Shown: piece after piece, positions 29,685-37,450 of the stretch
Position numbering within the stretch: the stretch's first letter is position 1
Layout: each line of letters starts with the position of its first letter
The notes under the pieces: generated by a model
Databases searched by the model: none
Told to the model about the DNA's origin: nothing
Seen by the model: the letters and a program-made list of their open reading frames with translations, nothing else
IMG/VR virus record: IMGVR_UViG_3300049595_002415
Span: 1-38,207 of that record
DNA length: 38,207 bases
Reading direction: 5' to 3' (one strand)
Origin: a virus
Translations under genes and position numbers: made by a program

Positions 29685-31768
29685 TATGCTATTCCTTGAG
29701 GGGTTGGGTCACGGGAGAGGGCCGCAGCCTTCACCTGAAGCTCTTGGCCTTTTAGGTTAAGTTCAGCCATGCCAAGCTGGCCTTCCATCTGTGTCCGCTG
29801 CTGCTCGATTTGGGCCTGCATCTGGGCCGTCTGCGACTTGAGTTGTTCCACCTGCATTGCGCTTTCATCAGGCGGTGGCGGGCCTTGAGGCTGAACAGGC
29901 GGTGCGGCCTCGGCCTGCTCAAACACCTTGTCAATCACGTCTTCCATCGACCGCGAGACATTGAACGTGCGAGCGCCCTGCTTAAGCACCTCAGCAAACA
30001 GCGGAGCCGTGTAAGGCGCAGACGGGACAATACTCGCCGCAGCCGACATCAGGCCCACGATAGCACTGGTGAACTCGGTAAACGCCATCTTGGCCGCGTT
30101 CTCATCCGGTTGAACCGTCGAATCGGTCTCAACGTCGATGCGGAATGAGCGCAGGGCGTCATCGCGGAGAAGGGCTTGCACCTCTTCCCACGTCGGCTGT
30201 GCCATCAGTTCCAGCATAGCCGGATTAGGAGCCAAGCCGGGCGGGATAGGCATTCCAGACTGTTGCGCTTGCTGGATCAGCGGCATGATTTGATCAATCT
30301 GGGCCTTCTCAGCCGCAGTCAGGAGCTTCACGTTCGTCATGGCCTTCAGCGTATCAATACTGAAATGCTCCGCAATGATTTCCGCCTTAAGCCGGATGGC
30401 GTCACGGCAGAACCGCTGCAAATCGCGTTGACGGTCACGGACACGCAGCGAACCCCACTGGCCCTTCATCCGTTGAGCCGTTGCCGTCTCGTTAGGATTG
30501 CTCTCGCCCCGAATGATGTCCGACAGGCCGGTGATTTGGTAGATGTCGTTCAGGACTTGCGAGCGGGCCTCATAGCAGCCCTTTAGCACCTGAATGACCA
30601 TATCGACCGGCACCCACTCGATCAGGCCGCGAACGCCGCCTTTCTCTTTCCACAGGTCAAACGTGTCGATTGGGATTAGCTTGTTCTCGTTCCCCGGCGC
30701 GAACACAAGCTGAAGCTCTCGGTTGGCTTCACCGGCATACACACCCACCATCCGCAGCGCATCTTGCAGCTTGCCAATGCGGGCCGTCAATTCGTCCAGT
30801 TCCTCGGCTTGGTCCTGATACTGGACGTAATCGGCAACCGGGATCGTGCTGTCATTCGCCGTCGTGGCATTAAGCGGAGGCGGGCAGGGGAAGAAGTTCG
30901 TAAGCCCCAGCGGGTCTTCACGCTTGTCCAGCACACCGCCCGTGTAGCCCTTGCAGACCCAATAGGCCATCTTGGTGGGCTTGTCCCAAATCTCATAGAC
31001 CTCGCCCGTTTGGCTGGACTGCTTTTGAGCATCCGAGGCCGTATCCGTGCCGGTTGAGGTCGTCGTGATCGGGACGTTCTTGGCCATGTCTTTGCCAAAA
31101 CGTTCCGTCAGTTCTGCCCTTGTCATATAGACGCGCCGGGCAACCCAACGAACCTCAGCCCACTCACGCGCAGGGTTAGTCAGCCAGTCTTTCCATGAAA
31201 CGTGGTCGCACTGAACTTCCTCGTAAACCACTTCCTCAGTGGCTTCCGGCGTCTCGACCTCGCCAACCTCGGTGTCGTCATCGTCCTGAACGCCTTCGCC
31301 CAGTTCGTAATCCTGCTCTGCGTTGACCTCGCGCATATGCGGGATGTATCGCACCCACACTTGGCCTCGACCTGGCAACAGATAGTCCAGAACGCACAAC
31401 TTTACGCGCCCGTCGAAATCATACTGGTCTAGGCTAAAGCCAAGCGCCCGCTCCAGAACTTCAGAGGCCACTTTGCCAACCGGGTCTTCATCACGATAGC
31501 GCCGGTCAACCATCGGCACCGGCTGCTTGGCATAAATAGCAGGCTGAAGGGTCGAGACGTTAGACCACAGGATAGCAAAGCGCCGACGCTCATAGCCTAC
31601 GGACGGACGGCCACCACCCCTTGCTCGGTTCTCATTCTTGAACCGCCTGACGATGATGTCGCCAGCCTTCCACCACGGCTGTAACTCGCGCTCAGACAGA
31701 TTGATTTCCTCAATCCATTTGGTAACAAGGTCAATGCCGTCTTGATTTTCAGGTTCGTCGGGAAGCAT
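29684..31768 (-). CDS. Portal protein (P22-type)
   Basis: A 694-aa portal, the size range of the P22 portal family. Signs are the large mixed fold, the stretch YQITGLSDIIRGESNPNETATAQ around residues 430-450 (shared by portals of this type) and a C-terminal Gln/Met-rich coiled coil (QVEQLKSQTAQMQAQIEQQR) like the P22 barrel. I chose ATG 31768 behind GAGGGG; TTG 31780 lies upstream. It forms the dodecameric DNA gate for the terminase. Confidence 0.85.
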   Translation of the reverse strand: MLPDEPENQDGIDLVTKWIEEINLSERELQPWWKAGDIIVRRFKNENRARGGGRPSVGYERRRFAILWSNVSTLQPAIYAKQPVPMVDRRYRDEDPVGKVASEVLERALGFSLDQYDFDGRVKLCVLDYLLPGRGQVWVRYIPHMREVNAEQDYELGEGVQDDDDTEVGEVETPEATEEVVYEEVQCDHVSWKDWLTNPAREWAEVRWVARRVYMTRAELTERFGKDMAKNVPITTTSTGTDTASDAQKQSSQTGEVYEIWDKPTKMAYWVCKGYTGGVLDKREDPLGLTNFFPCPPPLNATTANDSTIPVADYVQYQDQAEELDELTARIGKLQDALRMVGVYAGEANRELQLVFAPGNENKLIPIDTFDLWKEKGGVRGLIEWVPVDMVIQVLKGCYEARSQVLNDIYQITGLSDIIRGESNPNETATAQRMKGQWGSLRVRDRQRDLQRFCRDAIRLKAEIIAEHFSIDTLKAMTNVKLLTAAEKAQIDQIMPLIQQAQQSGMPIPPGLAPNPAMLELMAQPTWEEVQALLRDDALRSFRIDVETDSTVQPDENAAKMAFTEFTSAIVGLMSAAASIVPSAPYTAPLFAEVLKQGARTFNVSRSMEDVIDKVFEQAEAAPPVQPQGPPPPDESAMQVEQLKSQTAQMQAQIEQQRTQMEGQLGMAELNLKGQELQVKAAALSRDPTPQGIA

Positions 31769-31828
31769 AGCCCCTCGCAAGCGTTCAGGGGAACATATCG
31801 TGCGCGGGTCCGCTTGTCGATAGAACGA

Positions 31829-33148
31829 TCATGCGCGTTCGTAACCCGTGTGCACCGGCTGGTTAGCTAACAGGTCATCCCACGTCATATCGCGAATGCC
31901 CTTGATTGGCGCATCAGCTGCCTTGGCTTCCGGCTTAATCTCACGATAGGCCATTGCAAGGTATCGGAACGCATCGGCAGCATGGCTGGTCCAATCGTGC
32001 TTAGGCCCATCACGGAACACGCGGGCCTTGTCGTCATAGTCCGCACGATACTGGCGTAAGCACTCCAGCCCGTCCTTGCACTTGTCACGGTCAAACCAGA
32101 TGCGCGGGAACAGAACGCGACCGGCGTTAATACCGTCTAGCACCTTGTGGTTGGGGACCAGCTTCGGCTTGAGCTTGAGCGTCAGCATCGTCTCAATCCT
32201 GGTGCGGCCCGTGCCTAGTTCCCTGACCCTCGCGTCATGCGGCACCCAATCGGCCTCATACTTGTAAGGCTTGGCTTGCAACACCTTGGCGTAATGCTCG
32301 ATGCTCTCCCCGCTGGCTTCATAGAAGTCGATGACCCTGATTTCCGACCCGTGGGCCTGCCAGAACCAGATGGCCGTGCTGTCGCCTATGCCCAAATCCC
32401 ACGTCGTGTATACCGGCAGCGCAGGGTCATATGGCACGTCTGTGATCCGTCCAGCCCGCTCGCTCTCGGCCATGTCCTTACCGTAGTAAGCACCGATGAT
32501 TGCCGCCTCAAACGAGCATTCAAACTCTTGTTCATACTGCTCTGGCGTCATTTCCTTTGCAGCAGCGGTCAATTCGGACTGCGGCAGGATGCCTGTCTCA
32601 GACGCTGGCAGAAAGAACGGAAACCAGTCCGGGTCCGTCTTGGCCCGCTCAAACAGGTCAAAGAACGCGTTACGTCCCTTTGGCGTTCCAATAAATGTAG
32701 CTGTGCCTTGGCGGTCAGCCAGCATCGGGCGGATGATAGAGCCAAAGATGCCGGGATACATATCAGCATATTCGTCCAGCGTGGCGTCATCCAGGTAGCC
32801 ACCGCGCAGGGCATCCGGGTTGTCAGCACCGTAAATCTTGATGCGTTTGCCGCCGATTAGCTCGACATACAGTTCTGATTCGTTTGGCGGCTTGGCCCAG
32901 ATCGGCTGGCTGTATCGTTTCAGATATTCCCATGCCACGTCCTTGGCCTGCTTCAGGTAAGGCGCGAGATAGGCCGCTCGATAATGGGGCTTGTCGGACA
33001 CCACCGCATTGCGGATCATGTCATTGATGCAAGCCACCGTCTTACCGCAGCGCCTGTGAGCCACCCCGATGGCAAAACGTTGCGTCCGGTTGTGGAACGG
33101 CAGGAACACCCGGCGAGGGGCGTAGGGGATTACTCTGGTTTCAGCCAT
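31829..33148 (-). CDS. terL: Terminase large subunit
   Basis: A 439-aa packaging motor. The ATPase P-loop variant AHRRCGKT is at 30-37, Walker B with catalytic acid LDEYADM at 124-130 and coupling motif GTPKG at 154-158. The nuclease half begins at TWDLGIGDST (249-258, Asp251) and ends with a conserved HAADAFRYL. It overlaps the small subunit by 19 nt. With the P22-type portal this suggests headful packaging, which would give circularly permuted ends. Confidence 0.93.
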   Translation of the reverse strand: MAETRVIPYAPRRVFLPFHNRTQRFAIGVAHRRCGKTVACINDMIRNAVVSDKPHYRAAYLAPYLKQAKDVAWEYLKRYSQPIWAKPPNESELYVELIGGKRIKIYGADNPDALRGGYLDDATLDEYADMYPGIFGSIIRPMLADRQGTATFIGTPKGRNAFFDLFERAKTDPDWFPFFLPASETGILPQSELTAAAKEMTPEQYEQEFECSFEAAIIGAYYGKDMAESERAGRITDVPYDPALPVYTTWDLGIGDSTAIWFWQAHGSEIRVIDFYEASGESIEHYAKVLQAKPYKYEADWVPHDARVRELGTGRTRIETMLTLKLKPKLVPNHKVLDGINAGRVLFPRIWFDRDKCKDGLECLRQYRADYDDKARVFRDGPKHDWTSHAADAFRYLAMAYREIKPEAKAADAPIKGIRDMTWDDLLANQPVHTGYERA

Positions 33149-33489
33149 GTGACCGACAGAGCGCCGCCATCAGGGCCAGAGACTTCCTGTTGCAGCTTGT
33201 CGCCAAACTGTTTCGGCAGGAACTTAGACGCAAACCATTTGCGAGCATCAACCTCAATCCGACCAATAGCAGGGTCAAGGCTTCCGTCCCGCATATCCTG
33301 AATGGTCTGCTCAAGCTTCTCAATCTGGTCGAGCGCCAAACCTTCAAGCGCCCGCGCGTATTGGTCGCCCGCCGATGCTCTCAGCGCCGTCGTTCTAAAC
33401 GTAGCGCGGCTAATCCCAGCCTTGTCACAAGCAGCTCTTTCGCTCATACCGCCTTCGACGTAAGACAAGACGGCCTGAACCTTGTCCAT
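33130..33489 (-). CDS. terS: Terminase small subunit
   Basis: A 119-aa DNA-recognition subunit directly before the large terminase. The N-terminal helix-turn-helix (GMSERAACDKAGISRATFR, about 14-32) is typical, followed by central oligomerisation helices (ALDQIEKLEQTIQDMR). I chose ATG 33489 because MDKVQAVLSYVEG fits the family start; upstream in-frame codons overlap the 41-codon ORF. Confidence 0.85.
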   Translation of the reverse strand: MDKVQAVLSYVEGGMSERAACDKAGISRATFRTTALRASAGDQYARALEGLALDQIEKLEQTIQDMRDGSLDPAIGRIEVDARKWFASKFLPKQFGDKLQQEVSGPDGGALSVTWLKPE

Positions 33490-33490
33490 G

Positions 33491-33616
33491 TTACTCACGG
33501 CGCATTTGCTCAACGATTTTGTCAAGAGCTGCATTTCCTTCCTTTGTGTCTGGAAGGCCGATCATTCTCAGTGTTGCGGGCCTCAAAATGGTTTGGGCAA
33601 ACTGTGCCAGCGTCAT
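33491..33616 (-). CDS. Small ORF upstream of terminase (41 aa)
   Basis: ATG 33616 to TAA 33491, one base before the small-terminase ATG. The 41-aa product (begins MTLAQFAQTILRPATLRMIG, ends DKIVEQMRRE) reads like a compact helical protein. It is the first gene after the late promoter. The ribosome site is weak (AAGG). No family recognised. Confidence 0.5.
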   Translation of the reverse strand: MTLAQFAQTILRPATLRMIGLPDTKEGNAALDKIVEQMRRE

Positions 33617-33675
33617 CTTAAAGCCTTTGGTTTGCGTCTAGGCTTAAGCCGTAGCGGGGCCGTAGAGCGGGATGG

Positions 33676-33704
33676 ATAATGCCTTAAGGGTCTTAGTGGG
33701 TCAA
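33676..33704 (-). promoter_or_regulatory. Late promoter for the packaging and virion operon
   Basis: On the minus strand TTGACC (33699-33704), a 17-base spacer and CATTAT (33676-33681). The spacer ends in the palindrome CCTTAAGG and a second palindrome, GGCTTAAGCC, lies just downstream near 33642-33651, so a regulator could bind here. Start of transcription is expected near 33669, ahead of the 41-codon ORF and terminase. Confidence 0.65.
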
Positions 33705-33711
33705 GATGCGG

Positions 33712-34281
33712 TTATTCCGCCATCCATTCGCCAGACAACGCCTTGAAATCAGGCCGGTCCTTAAACGGTTCCCGCCACATAGCAGGCTCAACCCAGCACA
33801 CTTTGTTATTCGGGAAAGCGCCTATCGTGCCGTCATCCATCTCCATGACGTGCAGGTGCTTGTGCTGCTCGCTCATGTCGGCCAGCGATGAGCCGGTGAA
33901 GTCGATTGAAAACCGATACCGAGCACCGCGCCGGTCTGGCAGAATCTGCGCCTTCATGCGGCGATTGAACTCAAACGCGTGAACGCCAAACTCGCTTGAG
34001 AAACAGTCCCACGGCTGGACATAGGTGTAATCGACAAGTTCACCCGGAGCGCGGGGCTTGTCGGGTATCTTCCAGCAGAAAGCCTCAATGGGGGCCAGAA
34101 ACCCCGCCCCGGCTCCATACTCAGTCAGGACGCACTGGAACTGTAAGGACTGGCCTTGAACCACTCTCAGGCCGTGGATAATGCACGGGAGATACTGCCC
34201 GTGTCCGTCTTCTAGGTCGCGGGTGTATTCCTTGCGGATATAGCCGGAGAAGAAGCGGTCAAATGAGCCGATGATATACAA
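33712..34281 (-). CDS. Hypothetical phage protein (189 aa)
   Basis: A 189-aa protein rich in aromatics, predicted mostly beta, with features such as GQSLQFQCVLTEYGAG and SEQHKHLHVMEMDDG. Resembles conserved phage proteins of unknown function; no catalytic motif can be named. It starts at TTG behind AAGGA, at the 3' edge of a structured RNA element (34301-34375). Last gene of the early leftward operon. Confidence 0.6.
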   Translation of the reverse strand: MYIIGSFDRFFSGYIRKEYTRDLEDGHGQYLPCIIHGLRVVQGQSLQFQCVLTEYGAGAGFLAPIEAFCWKIPDKPRAPGELVDYTYVQPWDCFSSEFGVHAFEFNRRMKAQILPDRRGARYRFSIDFTGSSLADMSEQHKHLHVMEMDDGTIGAFPNNKVCWVEPAMWREPFKDRPDFKALSGEWMAE

Positions 34282-34300
34282 GGATGGTTCCTTTTTTAGG

Positions 34301-34375
34301 TTGAGCAGGGCGCGGCGGGTCCGGTGAAACCCGTTATTCCGCGCCCACTAGGCCCTCTAACTCCTAGCTGCTCAA
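34301..34375 (-). ncRNA. Compact three-way-junction RNA fold upstream of a TTG-start gene
   Basis: Three perfectly paired stems close on each other: outer TTGAGCAG/CTGCTCAA (34301-34308, 34368-34375), GGCGCGG/CCGCGCC (34309-34315, 34339-34345) extended by CGGGT/ACCCG (34316-34320, 34329-34333), and CTAGG/CCTAG (34348-34352, 34363-34367). Nearly every base is used. The outer stem includes the stop of the upstream gene and the element lies about 20 nt before the next start. It could be a cis-regulator, processing site or attenuator. Confidence 0.45.
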
Positions 34376-34569
34376 TGGGTGTCCCGCGCCATAACAACCA
34401 GTGCGGCGCTAATGGCGTAGGAAATAGCGTCTGCCGTTGTGTAGCTGTATGCATCTTTGATGCGTTGCAGATCGGCAAGCTGGCCAGCGTCTAGCACTAC
34501 CTCGACACGCTTTGCTCCTGACTGGGCTTGGCGGGAACGAGCGCGTTGAGTGCGAAGGGTGGCGGTCAT
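34372..34569 (-). CDS. Possible ribbon-helix-helix protein (65 aa)
   Basis: A 65-aa protein with a basic N-terminus (RTQRARSRQAQSGAKR), then a beta-strand-like VEVVLDAGQ and two helices (LADLQRIKDAYSY, TTADAISYAISAALVVMA). This is the layout of Arc/MetJ-type ribbon-helix-helix DNA-binding proteins. It could regulate early promoters. ATG overlaps the upstream stop (ATGA). Confidence 0.55.
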   Translation of the reverse strand: MTATLRTQRARSRQAQSGAKRVEVVLDAGQLADLQRIKDAYSYTTADAISYAISAALVVMARDTH

Positions 34570-34736
34570 TTGTTAGCCTCTCTGTGGCCTACTGGGTCTT
34601 CTAGACGCCGAAGATTGCTGATCGCTTTTGCCAGCGCATCGGCGCAATCGTTCAGCCCTTGGCGGGACGGAAGCGGAGCGGAAGGCCCGCGCCGCAACCA
34701 TTGAAGCCATTGCTCCGCTGTCCACTCCTCGCTCAT
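34566..34736 (-). CDS. Small hypothetical protein (56 aa)
   Basis: ATG 34736 to TGA 34566, with ATGA overlaps at both ends, giving 56 aa (begins MSEEWTAEQWLQWLRRG). It is Trp-rich at the N-terminus and helical at the C-terminus (CADALAKAISNLRRLED). No family recognised. The double overlap with convincing neighbours is the main support; a longer frame over the same DNA in another phase is Arg/Ser-rich shadow. Confidence 0.6.
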   Translation of the reverse strand: MSEEWTAEQWLQWLRRGPSAPLPSRQGLNDCADALAKAISNLRRLEDPVGHREANK

Positions 34737-34918
34737 GCCGCACACTGTGCGACACGAGCCAGCGCAGCCGACATATCGTCAACCACTTCAATGACGCCAA
34801 CAGCGTCCTCGATAGCGACAAACGCGCCGCCAAAACGCGACGGACGCTCGACCAGACGCAGGGTCTGGGAGGCGCTTGCCGCGCGGATGGCGTAGTCGGT
34901 AGCGGAGAAAGTTTGCAT
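34733..34918 (-). CDS. Small hypothetical protein (61 aa)
   Basis: ATG 34918 behind GGAGGG; 61 aa. The chain alternates short strands and helices (GGAFVAIEDAVGVIEVVDD) without a recognised domain. It follows a promoter-like sequence and begins the last segment of the early leftward operon. Stop overlaps the next ATG. Confidence 0.6.
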   Translation of the reverse strand: MQTFSATDYAIRAASASQTLRLVERPSRFGGAFVAIEDAVGVIEVVDDMSAALARVAQCAA

Positions 34919-34962
34919 CGGACCCTCCAAGGTCTGGGCGGGATTGCCCTTGGCGATGAACC

Positions 34963-34991
34963 CTTATCCCACACCGTTTCCGGTTACGCAA
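34963..34991 (-). promoter_or_regulatory. Candidate secondary leftward promoter with operator-like palindrome
   Basis: Minus strand TTGCGT (34986-34991), 17-base spacer, GATAAG (34963-34968). The spacer contains ACCG/CGGT (34973-34976, 34981-34984) around four bases, an operator-like inverted repeat between the two promoter boxes. It lies in an 85-bp gap upstream of the gene starting at 34918. Confidence 0.4.
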
Positions 34992-35003
34992 CAGCCCGCG
35001 TAA

Positions 35004-35177
35004 TTATTTTTGCGCTTTTTGAAACTGGCGCATAAACGCTCCCGGCGGCTCCCCATGTTTATCCGCGATGCGAAACACTGGCATTCCAGCCTCTGCACGG
35101 TGGACAAGCCATCGGTCACGCGCGGCCCTGCTTTTTGGACAGGCGTAGGAACGGACGGAGGTTATGGGGTCGTTCAT
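35004..35177 (-). CDS. Small hypothetical protein (57 aa)
   Basis: ATG 35177, 57 aa, basic, with SYACPKSRAARDRWLVHRAE and GMPVFRIADKHGEPPGAFMR. The second segment resembles a helix-turn-helix or small RNA/DNA-binding motif but no family can be named. Codons further upstream to 35297 overlap the previous gene and read as Arg/Thr-rich shadow. Confidence 0.5.
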   Translation of the reverse strand: MNDPITSVRSYACPKSRAARDRWLVHRAEAGMPVFRIADKHGEPPGAFMRQFQKAQK

Positions 35178-35220
35178 CGTCGGTAATCTTGCTTTCTCAC
35201 GGACCACGGGGTCCAGATTG

Positions 35221-35547
35221 TTAGCGGAGGCGTTCCGCCGCCCGGTTGTTGGCGTTCTGCGTTCGCCAGACCTCCATCTTGGCGTTCGCCGCCGCATATC
35301 GTTGGCGGGCTGTGTAATCCGCCTTCGCTTGCGCCCCGACCTTCGTTAGATGGTCTTTGAACCGTGGCTGCGCTCTCGCCCATTGCTCTCGCTCCGTAGC
35401 TGACTTTGCGTCACTCTCGCCCATCAGTTCGGCAAGAACCGTCTTTGTTAGAGCATCCAGATATTCATGCGCGGCGCGGTGCGCGGCCCCTGATTCATCA
35501 CCAAGGACCGCCAACACGTCATGCATATCGTCGTCTGATACGAGCAT
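35221..35547 (-). CDS. Hypothetical early protein (108 aa)
   Basis: A 108-aa, mainly helical, Ala/Glu/Arg-rich protein (AAHRAAHEYLDALTKTVLAE, AKADYTARQRYAAANAKMEV). No family recognised. It directly follows the SSB-like gene (shared base between stop and start), so a role with ERF and the SSB-like protein in recombination is possible from context only. Confidence 0.6.
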   Translation of the reverse strand: MLVSDDDMHDVLAVLGDESGAAHRAAHEYLDALTKTVLAELMGESDAKSATEREQWARAQPRFKDHLTKVGAQAKADYTARQRYAAANAKMEVWRTQNANNRAAERLR

Positions 35548-35813
35548 CAGAACGGAATATCATCGTCGAACCTGGCACCGCGCTGTGGCGGGGCTTCACG
35601 CGCTGGGCCAGCGTCGCGCTGCATCGGGAACTTTACCGATCCAGCCAACATCGTTCCGTTGTCGCCTTTAGCCCAGAACGCCACTTCCAGCTTGTCGCCC
35701 GGCTTTGCGCCTTCAGGGACAATCAGATTACCGCGCCAATCTGGCGCTTTATCGTTACGCTTTTCGCGCTCTTTGAAGACGGCAATGTCTCCGGGCTTTT
35801 GCTCATACGCCAT
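35547..35813 (-). CDS. SSB-like protein with acidic DDDIPF tail
   Basis: An 88-aa protein with a beta-rich core (GNLIVPEGAKPGDKLEVAFW), a disordered Pro/Arg-rich linker and the C-terminus FDDDIPF. The DDDIPF tip is the hallmark of bacterial and phage single-strand binding proteins and docks replication and repair partners. The core is smaller than a typical SSB OB-fold. The start overlaps the erf stop (TAATG), so the two are coupled. Confidence 0.7.
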   Translation of the reverse strand: MAYEQKPGDIAVFKEREKRNDKAPDWRGNLIVPEGAKPGDKLEVAFWAKGDNGTMLAGSVKFPMQRDAGPAREAPPQRGARFDDDIPF

Positions 35814-36493
35814 TACATTGCTCCCAGTTCACGTCCGCGCCGGTCAAATGCCTCGCGGACTTCAATGCGCCAACCCTTCGGCATGGTGCGGATGGTGTCG
35901 CCGTTTTCGTCTGCCCAATCTCGCAGAGCGGCAACGGTTGGAATAGTCTCAAGGTCGCCAAGCCACTGGTTCACCTTTTCGCCCAGCCCCTCGGCCTTAG
36001 CCTTGGCAGCGCTCATTCCAGCGCCTTCGGTTTTATACCAGTCAGGGCCTTCAGGGTGAACGCTTACGTTCGGGTTCTTAGGCTCGCCGGGCTTGGTTGA
36101 ACGGGGCATAGACGCCTCGCCGTCGTCATCCACCGCTGGCATATTGAGCATGGCCATCAGGGAATACCGGCGAGCGTATGTGATTGCCGACCCAGCCGCT
36201 TGCGGGTCCATCTTGCCAGCGGGAAGGGAAAAGTCCGTCTCAATCCATTCGCCGCTTTCGTGAATGAGGCGCGTGGTCAGGGTGATGCAGTTTCCGTCCA
36301 TCGGACCGGGGCCTTGCATGACGGCTAGTCCGTTAGCGGACAGGGCATCATGAGCAGCCTCAATGACGCTTTCGAGGTTGGCATACTTGGACTTAAAGAA
36401 CGGGTTGTCAGCGCCCTTTTTCACGCCCTCGATTGCGTTGATAGCCTTGACCAGCGCGGGGCTGATTTTGATTAGTGTGTCGCTGTTTCGCAT
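35813..36493 (-). CDS. erf: ERF-family ssDNA-annealing recombinase
   Basis: Complete 226-aa ERF protein. PFFKSKYANLESV (31-43) and GSAITYARRYSLMAML (101-116) are diagnostic of the family, which anneals complementary single strands and promotes circularisation of terminally redundant phage genomes. The C-terminal 70 residues are charged and less conserved. It is followed by the SSB-like gene. This fits headful packaging, where ends must recombine after injection. Confidence 0.9.
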   Translation of the reverse strand: MRNSDTLIKISPALVKAINAIEGVKKGADNPFFKSKYANLESVIEAAHDALSANGLAVMQGPGPMDGNCITLTTRLIHESGEWIETDFSLPAGKMDPQAAGSAITYARRYSLMAMLNMPAVDDDGEASMPRSTKPGEPKNPNVSVHPEGPDWYKTEGAGMSAAKAKAEGLGEKVNQWLGDLETIPTVAALRDWADENGDTIRTMPKGWRIEVREAFDRRGRELGAM

Positions 36494-36699
36494 TTGGCTT
36501 CCTCCATTGCCTTTGCCTTGTCGTATTCTGCCAGTGCCCTACGACAATCGCGGACGTATCGGGCCGCGTCTGGGCCGGGGCGAGTTTCAAACATCCGGGC
36601 CGTCATCAGGACATTAAAGCGGCTGGCCGGTTCGTAAATGCCGCCGTAGTTCATTTCTAACCGGCCTTCATGAAACCGGGCGAGGGGCCTGTCAGTCAT
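36472..36699 (-). CDS. Small hypothetical early protein (75 aa), second copy
   Basis: Identical in sequence to the 75-aa gene at 431-658 and in the same context, overlapping the erf start by 22 nt and the upstream stop by 8 nt. It represents the same locus read a second time. Confidence 0.6.
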   Translation of the reverse strand: MTDRPLARFHEGRLEMNYGGIYEPASRFNVLMTARMFETRPGPDAARYVRDCRRALAEYDKAKAMEEAKCETATH

Positions 36700-36895
36700 C
36701 GGCTTGGCCTAGCGAGTGTTTGTAATACGCGGCTGTTAGTCGGGTGACTGCGCTTCTCAGGCGTTCAATCTGGGCTTCATCCAGATCGGTAAGCCTCTCA
36801 ACGTCACCGATTGCGACGGTAAGGGTTGAAAGGCACGGCTCGAACTTGCCGGAGTGGCGGATGGTGCGGAAAGCGTCGATAACGTCAGTCATCAT
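36692..36895 (-). CDS. Small hypothetical early protein (67 aa), second copy
   Basis: Same protein as at 651-854, with the same ATGA coupling to the upstream acidic protein. No differences seen. Confidence 0.6.
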   Translation of the reverse strand: MMTDVIDAFRTIRHSGKFEPCLSTLTVAIGDVERLTDLDEAQIERLRSAVTRLTAAYYKHSLGQADD

Positions 36896-37236
36896 GCGGC
36901 TCCCGTAATGTCAGCGGCCATCGCCAGAGCTTTGGCAGCCTTGTCAGCGGCTTCCTCAGCGCATTCTTGAACGCGGTAATAGGCGGCGCAGGCGACTACG
37001 TATCGCTGATGAGGCTGATACTTTTTCACCTCAGTTTCGATGTAGGACTCCCAGTCGTCTTGATCGCTTTCGTAATCGTTTTCGGGGTTGAGCTTGTATG
37101 CTTCCTCACCGATTGCGAGGCCCTCTTCGCGGAGTTCGTCAGCGTTGGCCCAATCTCTGTCGTTCTCGCGGGCGTAGTCGCGATGAGCCTCCCACATATC
37201 GTCGTCCAGCTTGCAGAGTTCTTTTGACATCTTCAT
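36892..37236 (-). CDS. Acidic hypothetical early protein (114 aa), second copy
   Basis: Same protein as at 851-1195. The ATG at 37236 is again set by GGAGG and the TGATG overlap; GTG 37239 is the alternative. Confidence 0.65.
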   Translation of the reverse strand: MKMSKELCKLDDDMWEAHRDYARENDRDWANADELREEGLAIGEEAYKLNPENDYESDQDDWESYIETEVKKYQPHQRYVVACAAYYRVQECAEEAADKAAKALAMAADITGAA

Positions 37237-37427
37237 CACATCGCCTCCATGCGGCGGGCCGTCGAGCGAACCTCAAACCGTTCGCCCGTAATAGCTTTTG
37301 CCACGTCGCTGCGATGGTCCCAGCATCCGAAACGGACCTCGCTTGCGAATGTGTGTTCGCCTTCCGCCTCAGCCAGCGAAGCAATCCATTCGCGGCCTTC
37401 GACAATCTTTTTTTGTTCGTCAGTCAT
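37236..37427 (-). CDS. Small hypothetical early protein (63 aa), second copy
   Basis: Same protein as at 1195-1386, first gene of the leftward early operon, downstream of an unchanged promoter. Confidence 0.65.
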   Translation of the reverse strand: MTDEQKKIVEGREWIASLAEAEGEHTFASEVRFGCWDHRSDVAKAITGERFEVRSTARRMEAM

Positions 37428-37450
37428 GTCGTCTCTCCCTTGTTGCCACC

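Noticed and set aside
34301-34375. Hammerhead ribozyme or tRNA at the three-way junction
   Set aside because: The CUGAUGA core is absent on both strands and no cloverleaf with an anticodon arm and T loop can be drawn.
34573-34974. 133-codon minus-strand frame over the small early genes
   Set aside because: Arg/Ser/Pro-rich; the same DNA encodes two coupled small genes with better starts in other frames.
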